Assembly (NCBI GenBank): GCA_964020085.1
Contig: CAXHUQ010000601.1
Span: 888,501 to 952,500, forward strand
Origin: Micromussa lordhowensis
Taxonomy: Eukaryota; Cnidaria; Anthozoa; Scleractinia; Lobophylliidae
Reading direction: 5' to 3'
Length of the DNA stretch: 64,000 bases
A program made the position numbers and the translations under genes. A model generated the notes under the pieces. It was not told the origin of the DNA. It searched no databases and was given only the letters and a program-made list of their open reading frames with translations. Below are positions 24,715-37,495 of this stretch, one piece after another; the stretch's first letter is position 1; each line of letters starts with the position of its first letter.

Positions 24715-25070
24715 GGGTAAGTCCTGCAGAAAGAAGGCCAGAAAAAACACCCTGGCGCAAATGCTATCATCTCCTAATTACAATGCACTTAAAGTTATAA
24801 CATAGCACAACATTTTGCAGCAAACCGCGGCTCCCTAAGTGCCCGTAAAGCCGAGCTATGGCAAATTTGGCAAGGACACCCTCAGCGCGCATTTTCTGAA
24901 ATTCTGCAAAGTTGCGACCAGGAGAAAGTCCTGCAGAAAGAAGGCCAGAAAAAACACCCTTGCGCATATGCCATTATCTCCTAAGTAGAATGCACTTAAA
25001 GTGTTAGCATAGCACAACATTTTGCAGCAAACCGCGGCTCCCAAAGTGCCCGTAAAGCCGAGCTATGTCA
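24715..25070. repeat. Block repeated 3309 bp (16 units) downstream
   Basis: Contains AATGCTATCATCTCC, CTTAAAGTTATAACATAGC, ACCAGGAGAAA, GCGCATATGCC and AAAGTGTTAGCATAGC. All recur at 28,024-28,379. The combination is specific enough to indicate a copied segment rather than chance sharing. Confidence 0.7.
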
Positions 25071-28023
25071 AATTTGGCAAGGACACCCTCAGCGCGCATT
25101 TTCTGAAATTCTACAGTTGCGATCAGGGTAAACTCCTGCAGAAAGAAGGCCAGAAGAAACACCCTGGCGCAAATGCCATCATCTGATAATTAAAATGCGC
25201 TTCAAGTGCCAACATAGCACAACATTTTGCAGCAAACTGCAGCTCCCTAAGTGCCAGTAAAGCCGAGCTATGGCAAATTTGGCAAGGACACCCTCAGCGC
25301 CCATTTTCTGAAATTCTGCAAAGTTGCGACCATGGGAAAGTCCTGCAGAAAGAAGGCCAGAAAAAACACCCTGGCGCAAATGCCATCATCTCCTAATTAA
25401 AATGCGCTTGAAGTGCCAACATAGCACAACATTTTGCAGCAAACCGCGGCTCCCTTAGTGCCCGTAAAGCCGAGCTATGGCAAATTTGGCAAGGACACCC
25501 TCAGCGTGCATTTTCTGAAATTCTGCAAAGTTGCGACCAGGGGAAAGTCCTGCAGAAAGAACGCCAGAAAAAACACCCTGGCGCAAATGGCATCATCTCC
25601 TAAATAAAATGCACTTAAAGTGCCAACATAGCACAACATTTTGCAGGAAACCGCGGCTCCCTAAGTGCCCGTAAAGCCAAACTATGGCAAATTTGGCAAG
25701 GACACCCTCAGCGCGCATTTTCTGAAATTCTGCAAAGTTGCGACCAGGGGAAAAACCTGCAGAAAGAAGGCCACAAAAAACACACTGGCGCAAATGCCAT
25801 TATCTTCTAATTAGAATGCACTTAAAGTGCCAGCATAGCACAACATTTTGCAGCAAACCGCGGCGCCCAAAGTGCCCGTAAAGCCGAGCTATGGCAAATT
25901 TGGCAAGGACACCCTCAGCGCGCATTTTCTGAAATTCTGCAAAGTTGCGACCAGGGGAAAAACCTGCAGAAAGAAGGCCAGAAAAAACACCCTGGCGCAA
26001 ATGCCATTATCTCCTAATTAAAATGCACTTAAAGTGCAGACAGAGCACAACATTTTGCAGCAAACCGCGGCTCCCAAAGTGCCCGTAAAGCCGAGCTATG
26101 GCAAATTTGGCAAGGACACCATCAGCGCGCATTTTTTAAAATTCTGCAAAGTTGCGACCAGGGAAAAAACCTGCAGAAAGAAGGCCAGAAAAAAACACCC
26201 TGGCGCAAATGCCATTATCTCCTAATTAGAATGCACTTAAAGTGCCAACATAGCACAACATTTTGCAGCAAACCGCGGCTCCTAAAGTGCCCGTATAGTC
26301 GAGCTATTGCAAATTTGGCAAGGACACCCTCAGTGCGCATTTTCCTAAATTCTGCAAAGTTGCGACCAGCGGAAAAACCTGCAGAAAGAAGGCCAGAAAA
26401 AACACCCTGGCGCAAATACCATTAGCTCCTAATTACAATGCACTTCAAGTGCCAACATAGCACGACATTTTGCAGCAAACCGCGGCTCCCTAAGTGCCCG
26501 TAGAGCCGAGCTATGGCAAATTTGGCAAGGACACCCTCAGCGCGCATTTTCTGAAATTCTGCAAAGTTGCGACCAGGGGAAAAACCTGCAGAAAGAAGGC
26601 CAGAAAAAACATCCTGGCGCATATGCCATTATCTCCTAATTAAATTGCACTTAAAGTGCCGTCATAGCACAACATTTTGCAGCAAACCGCGGCTCCCTAA
26701 ATGCCCGTAAAGCCGAGCTATGTCAAATTTGGCAAGGACACCTTCAGCGCGCATTTTCTGAAATTCTGCAAAGCTGCGACCAGGGCAAAAACCTGCAGAA
26801 AAAAGTCAAGAAAAAGCACCCTCGCGCAAATGCCATCATCTCCTAATTAGGATGCACTTGAAGTGCCAAAATAGCACAACATTTTGCAGCACACCGCGGC
26901 TCCCTAAGTGCCCGTAAAGCCGAGCTATGGCAAATTTGGATGGAAACCCTCAGCGCGCATTTTCTGAAATTCTGCAAAGTTGCGACCAGGGGAAAAACCT
27001 GCAGAAAGAAGGCCGCAAAAAACACCATAGCGCAAATGCCATTATCTCCTAATTAAAATGCACTTGAAGTGCCAACATACCACATTATTTTGCAGCAAAC
27101 CGCTGCTCTCTAAGTGCCCGTAAAGCCGAGCTATGGCAAATTTGGATGGAAACCCTCAGCGCGCATTTTCTGAAATTCTGCAAAGTTGCGACCAGAGGAA
27201 AGTCCTGCAGAAAGAAGGCAAGAAAAAACACCCTGGCGCAAATGCCATTATCTCTTAGTTACAATGCACTTAAAGTGCCAACATAGCACAACATTTTGCA
27301 GCAAACCGCGGCTCCCTAAGTGCCCGTAAAGCCGAGCTATGGCAAATTTGGCAAGGACACCCTCAGCGCGCATTTTCTGAAGTTCTGCAAAATTGCAACC
27401 AGCGGAAAAACCTGCCGAAAGAAGGGCAGAAAAAACACCCTGGCGCATATGCCATTATCTCCTAAGTAGAATGCACTTATAGTGCCAGCATAGCACAACA
27501 TTTTGCAGCAAACCGCGGCTACCTAAGTGCCCGTAAAGCCGAGCTATGGCAAATTTCGCAAGGACACCCTCAGCGCGCATTTTCTGAAATTCTGCAAAGT
27601 TGCGACCAGGGGAAAGTCCTGCAGAAAAAAGGCAAAAAAAAACACCGTGACGCAAATGCCATCATCTTCTAATTACAATGCACTTGAAGTGTTAACATAG
27701 CACAACATTTTGCAGCAAACCACGGCTCCCTAAGTGCCCGTAAAGCCGAGCTATGGCAAATTTGGCAAGGACATCCTCAGCGCGCATTTTCTGAAATTCT
27801 GCAAAGTTGCGACCAGGGGAAAAACCTGCCGAAAGAAGGCCAGAAAAAACAACCTGGCGCAAATGCCATTATCTCCTAATTAAAATGCACTTAAAGTGCC
27901 AACATAGCACAACATTGTGCAGCAAACCGCGGCTCCCAAAGTGCCCGTAAGACCGAGCTATGGCAAATTTGGCAAGGACACCCTCAGCGCGATTTTTCTG
28001 AAATTCTGCAAAGTTGCGACCAA

Positions 28024-28379
28024 TGGTAAGTCCTGCAGAAACAAGGCCAGAAAAAACACCCTGGCGCAAATGCTATCATCTCCTAATTACAATGCACTTA
28101 AAGTTATAACATAGCACAACATTTTGCAGCAAACCGCGGCTCCCTAAGTGCCCGTAAAGCCGAGCTATGGCAAATTTGGCAAGGACACCCTCAGCGCGCA
28201 TTTTCTGAAATTCTGCAAAGTTGCGACCAGGAGAAACTCCTGCAGAAAGAAGGCCAGAAAAAACACCCTGGCGCATATGCCATTATCTCCTAAGTAGAAT
28301 GCACTTAAAGTGTTAGCATAGCACAACATTTTGCAGCAAACCGCGGCTCCCAAAGTGTCCGTAAAGCCGAGCTATGGCA
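28024..28379. repeat. Downstream copy of the 24.7-kb block
   Basis: Matches 24,715-25,070 with few differences (for example GAGAAACTCC for GAGAAAGTCC, AGTGTCCG for AGTGCCCG). Outside it the flanking units differ, so only about 1.7 units were shared or survived. Confidence 0.7.
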
Positions 28380-30764
28380 AATTTGGCAAGAACACCCTCA
28401 GCGGCCATTTTCTGAAATTCTGCAAAGTTGCGACCAGGGGAAAAACCTGCAGAAAGAAGGCCAGGAAAAACACCCTCGCGCAAATGTCATTATCTCCTGA
28501 TAAGAATGTTTTAAAGTGCCAACATAGCACAACTTTTGCAGCAAACTGCGGCTCCCTAAGTGCCCGTAAAACCGAGCTATGGCAAATTTGGCAAGGACAC
28601 CCTCAGCGCGCATTTTCTGAAATTCTGCAAATTTGCGACTAGTGGAAAATCCTGCAGAAAGAAGGCCAGAAAAAACATCCTGGCGCAAATGCCATTGTCT
28701 CCTAATTAAAATGCACTTAAAGTGCAAACATAGCACAACATTTTGCAGCAAACCGCGGCTCCCAAAGTGTTCGTAAAGCGGAGCTATGGCAAATTTGGCA
28801 AGGACACCCTCAGCGCGCATTTTCTTAAATTCTGCAAAGTTGCGACCAGGGGAAAAACCTGCAGAAGGAAGGCCAAAAAAACACTCTGGCGCAAATGCCA
28901 TTATCTCCTAATTAAAATGCACTTGAAGTGCCAACATAGCACAACATTTTGCAGCAAACCGCGGCTCCCTAAGTGCCCGTAGAGCCGAGATATGGCAAAT
29001 TTGGCAAGGACACCCTCAGCGCGCATTTTCTGAAATTCTGCAAAGTTGCGACCAGGGGAAAACCCTGGAAAAAGAACGCCAAAAAAAACACCCTGGCGCA
29101 AATGCCATTATCTCCTAATTAAAATGCACTTAAAGTGCCAACATAGCACAACATTTTGCAGCAAACCGCGGCTCCCAAAGTGCACGTAAAGCCGAGCTAT
29201 GGCAAATTTGGCAAGGACACCCTCAGCGCGCATTTTCTGAAATTCTGCCAAGTTGCGACCAGGGGAAAAACCTGCAGAAAGAAGGCCAGAAAAAACACCG
29301 TAGCGCAAATGTCATTATATCCTCATTAAAACCCACTTAAAGTGCCAGCATAGCACAACATTTTGCAGTAAACTGCGGCTCCCTAAGTGTCCGTAAAGCC
29401 GAGCTATGGCAAATTTGGCAAGGACACCCTCAGCGCGCATTTTCTGAAATTCTGCAAAGTTGCGACCAGGGGAAAAACCTGCAGAAAGAAGGCCAGAAAA
29501 AACACCCTGGGGCAAATGCCATTATCTCCTAATTAAAATGCACTTAAAGAGCCAACATAGCACAACATTTTGCAGCAAACCGCGGCTAACAAAGTGTTCG
29601 TAAAGCCGAGCTATGGCAAACTTGGCAAGGACACCCTCAGCGCGCATTTTGTAAAATTCTGCAAATTTGCGACCAGGGAAAAGTCCTGCAGAAAGAAGGC
29701 CAGAAAAAACACGCTGGCGCAAATGCCATCATCTCCTACATAGAATGCACTTGAAGTGCCAACATAGCACAACATTTTGCAACAAACCGTGGCTCCCTAA
29801 ATCCCCGTAAAGCCGACCTATGGCAAATTTGGCAAGGACACCCTCAGCGCGCATTTTCTGAAATTCTGCAAAGTTGCGACCAGGGGTAAGTCCTGCAGAA
29901 AGAAGGCCAGGAAAAACACCCTGGCGCAAATGCCATCATCTCCTAGTTAAAATGCACTTAAAGTGCCAACATAGCACAACATTTTGCAGCAACCCGCGGC
30001 TCTTAAAGTGCCCGTAAAGCCGAGCTATGGCAAATTTGGCAAGGACACCCTCAGCGTGCATTTTCTGAAATTCTGCAAAGTTGCGACCAGGAGAAAGTCC
30101 TGCAGAAAGAAGGCCAGAAAAAACACCCTGGCGCAAATGGCATCATCTCATAATAAGAATGCACTGAACGTGCCAACATAGCACAAGATTTTGCAGCAAA
30201 CCGCGGCTCCAAAAGTGCCCGTAAAGCCGAGCTATGGCAAATTTGGCAAGGACACCCTCAGCGCGCATTTTCTGAAATTCTGCAAAGTTGCGACCAGGGG
30301 AAAAACCTGCAGAAAAACGGCCACAACAAACACCCTGGCGCAAATGCCATTATCTCCTAATTAAAATGCACTTGAAGTGGCAACATAGCACAACATTTTG
30401 CAGCAAACCGCGGCTCCCTAAGTGCCCGTAAAGCCGAGCTATGGCAAATTTGGCAAGGACACCCTCAGCGCGCATTTTCTGAAATTCTGCAAAGTTGCAA
30501 CCAGGGGAAAAACCTGCAGAAAGAAGGCCAGAAAAAACACCCTGGCGCAAATGCCATTATCTCCTAATTAAAATGCACTTGAAGTGGCAACATAGCACAA
30601 CATTTTGTAGCAAACCGCGGCTCCCTAAGTGCCCGTAAAGCCGAGCTATGACAAATTTGGCAAGGACACCCTCAGCGCGCATTTTCTGAAATTCTGCAAA
30701 GTTGCGACCAGGGGAAAGTCCTGCAGAAGGAAGTCCAGAAAAAAACACCCTGGCGCAAATCCCA

Positions 30765-31179
30765 TCATCTCCTAATTAGAATGCACTTGAAGTGGCAACA
30801 TAGCACAACATTTTGTAGCAAACCGTGGCTCCCTAAGTGCCCGTAAAGCCGAGCTATGGCAAATTGTGCCAGGACACCCTCAGCGCGCATTATCTGAAAT
30901 TCTGCAAAGTTGCGACCAAAGGAAAAACCTGCAGAAAGAAGGCCAGAAAAAACACCCTGGCGCAAATGCCATTATCTCTTATTTAAAATGCACTTAAAGT
31001 GCCAACATAGCACAACATTTTGCAGCAAACCGCGGCTCTTAAAGTGCCCGTAAAGCCGAGCTATGGCAAATTTGGCAAGGACACCCTTACCGCGCATTTT
31101 CTGAAATTCTGCAAACTTGCGACCAGGGGAAAAACCTGCAGAAAGAAGGCCACAACAAACACCCTGGCGCAAATGCCAT
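30765..31179. repeat. Two-unit block repeated 1035 bp (5 units) downstream
   Basis: Shared with 31,800-32,214: AAGTGGCAACATAGC, TTTTGTAGCAAACC, GCGCATTATCTG, ACCAAAGGAAAAACC and TATTTAAAATGCAC. The AGTGGCAAC and TTTTGTAGC variants also mark units at 30,370, 30,580 and 32,440, so this is a local subfamily confined to about 30.3-32.9 kb. Confidence 0.7.
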
Positions 31180-31799
31180 TATCTCCTAATTAAAATGCAC
31201 TTAAAGTGATAACATAGCACAACATTTTGCACCAAACCGCGGCTCTTAAAGTGCCCGTAAAGCCGAGCTATGGCAAATTTGGCAAGGACACCCTCAGCGC
31301 GCATTTTCTGAAATTCTGCAAAGTTGCGACCAGGAGAAAGTCCTGCAGGAAGAAGGCCAGAAAAAACACCCTGGCGCAAATGCCATCATCTCATAACTAG
31401 AATGCACTTAAAGTGCCAACATAGCACAAGATTTTGCAGCAAACCGCGGCTCCCAAAGTGCCCGTAAAGCCGAGCTATGGCAAATTTGGCAAGGACACCC
31501 TCAGCGCGCATTTTCTGAAATTCTGCAAAGTAGCGTCCAGGAGAAAGTCCTGCAGAAAGAAGGCCAGAAAAAACACCTTCGCGCAAATGCCATCATCTCA
31601 TAATTAAAATGCACTTAAAGTGCCAACATAGCACAAGCTTTTGCAGCAAACCGCGGCTCCCAAAGTGCCCGTAAAGCCGAGCTATGGCAAATTTGGCAAG
31701 GACACCCTCAGCGCGCATTTTCTGAAATTCTGCAAAGTTGCGACCAGGGGAAAGTCCTGCAGAAAGAACTCCAAAAAAAAAACCTTGGCGCAAATGCCA

Positions 31800-32214
31800 T
31801 CATCTCCTAATTAGAATGCACTTAAAGTGGCAACATAGCACAACATTTTGTAGCAAACCGCGGCTCCCTAAGTGCCCGTAAAGCCGAGCTATGGCAAATT
31901 TGGCAAGGACACCCTCAGCGCGCATTATCTGAAATTCTGCAAAGTTGCGACCAAAGGAAAAACCTGCAGAAAGAAGGCCAGAAAAAACACCCTGGCGCAA
32001 ATGCCATTATCTCCTATTTAAAATGCACTTAAAGTGCCAACATAGCACAACATTTTGCAGCAAACCGCGGCTCCCAAAGTGCCCGTAAAGCCGAGCTATG
32101 GCAAATTTGGCAAGGACACCCTCAGCGCGCATTTTCTGAAATTCTGCAAAGTTGCGACCAAAGGAAAAACCTGCAGAAAGAAGGCCAGAAAAAACACCCT
32201 TTCGCAAATGCCAT
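31800..32214. repeat. Copy of the 30.8-kb two-unit block
   Basis: Matches 30,765-31,179 at 1035 bp. The next unit shares AGAACTCCAAAAAAAA with the unit 621 bp upstream (31,767 and 32,388), showing a second, 3-unit shift in the same area. Confidence 0.7.
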
Positions 32215-33000
32215 TATCTCCTAATTAAAATGCACTTAAAGTGCCAACATAGCACAACATTTTGCAGCAAACCGCGGCTCTCAAAGTGCCCGTAAAGCCG
32301 AGCTATGGCAAATTTGGCAAGGACACCCTCAGCGCGCATTTTCTGAAATTCTGCAAAGTTGCGACCAGGGGAAAGTCCTGCAGAAAGAACTCCAAAAAAA
32401 ACACCTTGGCGCAAATGCCATCTTCTCCTCATTAGAATGCACTTGAAGTGGCAACATAGCACAACATTTTGTAGCAAGCCGCGGCTCCCTAAGTGCCCGT
32501 AAAGCCGAGCTATGACAATTTTGGCAAGGACACCCTCAGCGCGCATTTTCTGAAATTCTGCAAAGTTGCGACCAGGGGAAAAACCTGCAGAAAGAAGGCC
32601 AGAAAAAACACCCTGGCGCAAATGACATTATCTCCTAATTAAAATGCACTTAAAGTGCCAACATAGCACAACATTTTGCAGGAAACCGCGGCTCCCTAAG
32701 TGCCCGTAAAGCCGAGCTATGGAAAATTTGGCAAGGACACCCTCAGCGCGCATTTTCTAAAATTCCGCAAAGTTGCGACCAGGGGAAAGTCCTGCAGAAA
32801 GAAGTCCAAAAAAAACACCCTGGCGCAAATGCCATCATCTCGTAAATAGAATGCACTTAAAGCGGCAACATAGCACAACATTTTGTAGCAAACCGCGGCT
32901 CCTTAAGTGCCCGTAAAGCCGAGCTATGGCAAATTTGGCAAGGACACCCTCAGCGCGCATTTTCTAAAATTCTGCAAAGTTGCGACCAGGGGAAAAACCT

Positions 33001-33207
33001 GCAGAAAGAAGGCCAGAAAAAACACCCTGGCGCAAATGCCATTATCTTCTAATTAGAATGCACTTAGAGTGCCAACATAGCACAACATTTTGCAGCAAAC
33101 CGCGGCTCCCTAAGTGCCCGTAAAGCCGAGCTATGGCAAATTTGGCAAGGACACCCTCAGCGAGCATTTTCTGAAATTCTGCAAAGTTGCGACCAGGGGA
33201 AACTCCT
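33001..33207. repeat. Reference satellite unit (numbering frame)
   Basis: This unit differs from my by-eye consensus at only a few sites and fixes a numbering frame: unit position n is 33000+n. Unit 1-4 is GCAG, completing a CTGCAG site across the boundary. The A-run is at 17-22. The AT-rich stretch CTCCTAATTAAAATGC is at 46-61 (two changes here). The dyad GCACTT-N-AAGTGC is at 60-72; this copy has one arm mutation. Direct repeats CAACAT lie at 73-78 and 83-88. CCGCGG is at 100-105, the palindrome CAAATTTG at 137-144, AGCGCGCAT at 159-167 and TTGCGACCAGGGG at 187-199. The consensus has 55 C, 43 G and eight CpG in 207 bp. Confidence 0.9.
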
Positions 33208-34599
33208 GCAGAAAGAAGACCAGAAAAAACACCCTGGCGCAAATGTCATCATCTCTTAATTAAAATGCACTTAAAGTGCCAACATAGCACAACATTTTGC
33301 AGCAAACCGCGGTTTCCTAAGTGCCCGTAAAGCCGAGCTATGGCAAATTTGGCAAGGACACCCTCAGCGCGCACTTTCTGAAATTCTGCAAAGTTGCGAC
33401 CAGGGGGAAGTCCTGCAGAAAAAAGGCCACAAAAAACACCCTGGCGCAAATGCCATCATCTTCTAATTAAAATGAACTTGAAGTGCCAACAAAGCACAAC
33501 ATTTTGCAGCAAACCGCGGCTCCCTAAGTGCCTGTAAAGCCGAGCTATGGCAAGTTTGGCAAGGACACCCTCAGCAGGCATTTTCTGAAATTCTGCAAAG
33601 TTGCGACCAGGGGAAAAACCTGCAGAAAGAAGGCCAAAAAAAACACCCTGGCGCAAATGCCATTATCTCCTCAATAAAATGCACTTAAAGTGCCGACATA
33701 GCAAAACATTTTGCACCAAACCGCGGCTGCCTAAGTGCCCGTAAAGCCGAACTATTGCAAATTTGGCAAGGACACCCTCAGCGCGCATTTTCTGAAATTC
33801 TGCAAAGTTGCGATTAGGGGAAAGTCCTGCAGAAAGAAGGCCAGAAAAAACACCCTGGGGCAAGTGCCATCATCTACTAATTACAATGCACTTAAAGTGC
33901 CAACATAACACAACATTTTGCAGCATACCGCGGCTCCCTAAGTGCCCGTAAAACCGAGCTATGGGAAATTTGGCAAGGACACCCTCAGCGCGCATTTCCT
34001 GAAATTCTGCAAAGTTGCGAGCAGGGAAAAGTCCTGCAGAAAGAAGTCCAAAAAAAACACCCTGGCACAAATGCCATTATCTCCTAAATAGAATGCACTT
34101 AAAGTGCTAACATAGCACAACATTTTGCGGCAAGCCGCGGCTCCCTAAGTGCCCGTAAAGCCGAGCTATGGCAAATTTGGGAATGACACCCTCAGCGCGC
34201 ATTTTCTGAAATTCTGCAAAGTTGCGACCAGAAGAAAAACCTGCAGAAAGAAGGCCAGAAAAAAAACCCTGGCGCAAATGCCATTATAAACTAATTAAAA
34301 TGTACTTAAGGTGCCAACGTAGCACAACATTTTGCAGCAAACCGCGGCTCCCTAAGTGCCCGTAAAGCCGAGCTATGGCAAATTTGGCAAGGACACCCTC
34401 AGCGCGCATTTTCTGAAATTCTGCAAAGTTGCGACCAGGGGAAAGTCCTGCAGAAAGAAGGCCAGAAAAAACACCTCGGCGCAAATGGCATCATCTCCTA
34501 ATTAAAATGCACTTGAAGTGCCAACATAGCACAACATTTTGCAGCAAACCGCGGCTCGCTAACTGCCCGTAAAGCCGAACTATGGCAAATTTGGCAAGG

Positions 34600-37020
34600 A
34601 CACCCTCAGCGCGCATTTTCTGAAATTCTGCAAAGTTGCGACCAGGGGAAAAACCTGCAGACAGAGGGCCAGAAAAAAAACCCTGGCGCAAATGCCATTA
34701 TCTCCTAGTTAAAATGCACTTAAAGTGCCAACATAGCACAACATTTTGCAGCAAACCGCGGCTCCCAAAGTGCCCGTAAAGCCGAGCTATGGCAAATTTG
34801 GCAAGGACATTCTCAGCGCGCATTTTCTGAAATTCTGCAAAGTTGCGACCAGGGAAAAGTCCTGCAGAAAGAAGGCCAGAAAAAACACCCTGGCGCAAAT
34901 GCCATCATCTGCTAATTAGAATGCGCTTGAAGTGCCAACATAGCACAACATTTTGCAGTAAACTGCGGCTCCCTAAGTGCCCGTAAAGCCGAGCTATGGC
35001 AAATTTGGCAAGGACACCCTTAGCGCGCATTTTCTGAAATTCTGCAAAGTTGCGACCAGGGGAAAGACCTGAAGAAAGAAGGCCAAAAAAAAAACCTGGC
35101 GCAAATGCCATTATCTCCTACTTAGAATGCACTTAAAGTGCCAACATAGCACAACATTTTGCAGCAAACCGCGGCTCCCAAAGTGCCCGTAAAGCCGAAC
35201 TATGGCAAATTTGGCAAGGACACCCTCAGCGCGCATTTTCTGAAATTCTGCAAAGTTGCAAAAAGGGGAAAGTCGTGCAGAAAGAAGGCCAGAAAAAACA
35301 CCCTGGCGCAAACGCCGCTATCTCCTAAATCAAACGCACTTAAAGTGCCAACATAGCACAACATTTTGCAGCAAACCGCGGCTCCCTAAGTGCCCGTAAA
35401 GCCGAGCTATGGCAAATTTGGCAAGGACACCCTCAGCGCGCATTTTCTGAAATTCTGCAAAGTTGCGATTAGGAAAAAAACCTGCAGAAAGAAGGCCAGA
35501 AAAAACACCCTGGCGCAATTGCCATTATCTCCCAAGTCAAATGCACTTAAAGTGCCAACATAGCACAACATTTTGCAGCAAACTGCGGCTCTTAAAGTGC
35601 CCGTAAAGCCGAGCTATGGCAAATTTGGCAAGGACACCCTCAGCGCGCATTTTCTGAAATTCTGCAAAGTTGCGATCAGGGGAAAGTCCTGCAAAAAGAA
35701 GGCCGGAAAAGACACCCTGGCGCAAATGCCATTATCTCGTAAGTCAAATACACTTAAAGTGCCAACATAGCAACACATTTTGCAGCAAACCGCGGCTTCC
35801 TAAGTGCCCGTAAAGCCGAGCTATGGCAAATTTGGCAAGGACACCCTCAGCGCGCATTTTCTGAAATTCTGCAAAGTTGCGACCAGAGGAAAGTCCTGCA
35901 GAAGGAAGCCAAAAAAAACACCCTGGCGCAAATGCCATCATCTACTGATTAGAATGCACTAGAAGTGCAAGGATAGCACAACATTTTGCAGCAAACCGCG
36001 GCTCCCTAAGTGCCCGTAAAGCCGAGCTATGGCAAATTTGGCAAGGACACCCTCAGCGCGCATTTTCTGAAATTCTGCAAAGTTGCGACCAGGGGAAAAA
36101 CCTGCAGAAAGAAGGCCAGAAAGAACACCCTGGCGAAAATGCCATTATCTCCTAAGTCAAATGCACTTAAAGTGCCAACATAGCACAACATTTTCCAGCA
36201 AACAGCGGCTCCGAAAGTGCCCGTTAAGCCGAGCTATGGCAAATTTGGCAAGGACACCCTGAGCGCGCATTTTCTGAAACTCTGCAAAGTTGCGACCAGG
36301 GAAAAAACCTGCAGAAAGAAGGCAAGAAAAAACACCCTGGCGCAAGTGCCATTATCCTTTAAGTCAAATGCACTTAAAGTGCCAACATAGCACAACATTT
36401 TGCAGCAAACCGCGGCTCCCTAAGTGCCCGTAAAGCCGAGCTATGGCAAATCTGGCAAGGACACCCTCAGCGCGCTTTTTCTGAAATTCTGCAAAGTTGC
36501 GATCAGGGGAAAGTCCTGCAGAAAGAAGGCCAGAAAAAAAACCCTGGCGCAAATGCCATCATCTTTTAATTAAAATGCGCTTCAAGTGCCAACATAGCAC
36601 AACATTTTTCAGCAAACCGCGGCTCCCTAAGTGCCCGTAAAGCCGAGGTATGGCAAATTTGGCAAGGACACCCTCAGCGCGCATTTTTTGAAATTCTGCA
36701 AAGTTGCGACCATCGGAAAAACCTGCAGAAATAAGGTTAGAAAAAACACCCTGGCGCAAATGCCATTATCTCCTAATTACAATGCACTTAAAGTGCCAAC
36801 ATAGTACAACATTTTGCAGCAAAGCGCGGCTCCCTAAGTGCCCGTAAAGCCGAGCTATGGCAAATTTGGCAAGGACACCCTCAGCGCGCATTTTCTGAAA
36901 TTCTGCAAAGTTGCGACCAGGGGAAAAACCTGCAGAAAGAAGGCCAGAAAAAACACCCTGGCGCAAATGCCATTATCTCCTAAGTCAAATACACTTAAAG
37001 TGCCAACATAGCACAACATT
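34600..37020. repeat. 14-unit HOR (2896 bp), copy 1
   Basis: About 12 units that recur at a shift of 2896 bp. Diagnostic variants are CAGACAGAGGGCC (34,658), GGACATTCTCAGC, GGGGAAAGACCTGAAG, GTTGCAAAAAGGGG, CAAACGCCGCTATC, CTCCTAAGTCAAATGC, AGTGCAAGGATAGC and GCAGAAATAAGGTTAG. The two units before copy 2 (37,020-37,495) have no counterpart after copy 2. Confidence 0.9.
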
Positions 37021-37495
37021 TTGCAGCAAATCGCGGCTCCCAAAGTGCCCGTAAAGCCGAGCTATGGCAAATTTGGCAAGGACACCCTCAGCGCGCATTT
37101 TCTGAAATTCTGCAAAGTTGCGACCATGGGAAAAACCTGCAGAAAGAAGGCCAGAAAAAAAACCCTGGCGCAAATGCCATTATCTCCAATTTAAAATGCA
37201 CTTAAAGTGCCAACATAGCACGACATTTTGCAGCAAACTGCGGCTCCCAAAGTGCCCGTAAAGCCGAGCTATGGCAAATTTGGCAAGAAAACCTTCAGCG
37301 CGCATTTTCTGAAATTCTGCAAAGTTGCGATCAGGGGAAAGTGCTGCAGAAAGAAGGCCAAAAAAAACACCCTCGAGCAAATGCCATCATCTCCTAATTA
37401 AAATGCGCTTAAAGTGCAAACGTAGCACAACATTTTGCAGCAAACCGCGGCTCCCAAACTGCCCGTAAAGCCGAGCTATGGCAAATTTGGCAAGG

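Noticed and set aside
28398..28901. Longest open frame, 167 codons on the minus strand
   Set aside because: It spans more than two satellite units and stays open only because of small indels and lost stop codons. The translation changes satellite frame part way along, so it is not a distinct gene.
33001..33207. CENP-B box
   Set aside because: The consensus unit contains no TTCG or CGAA, which the core motif requires.
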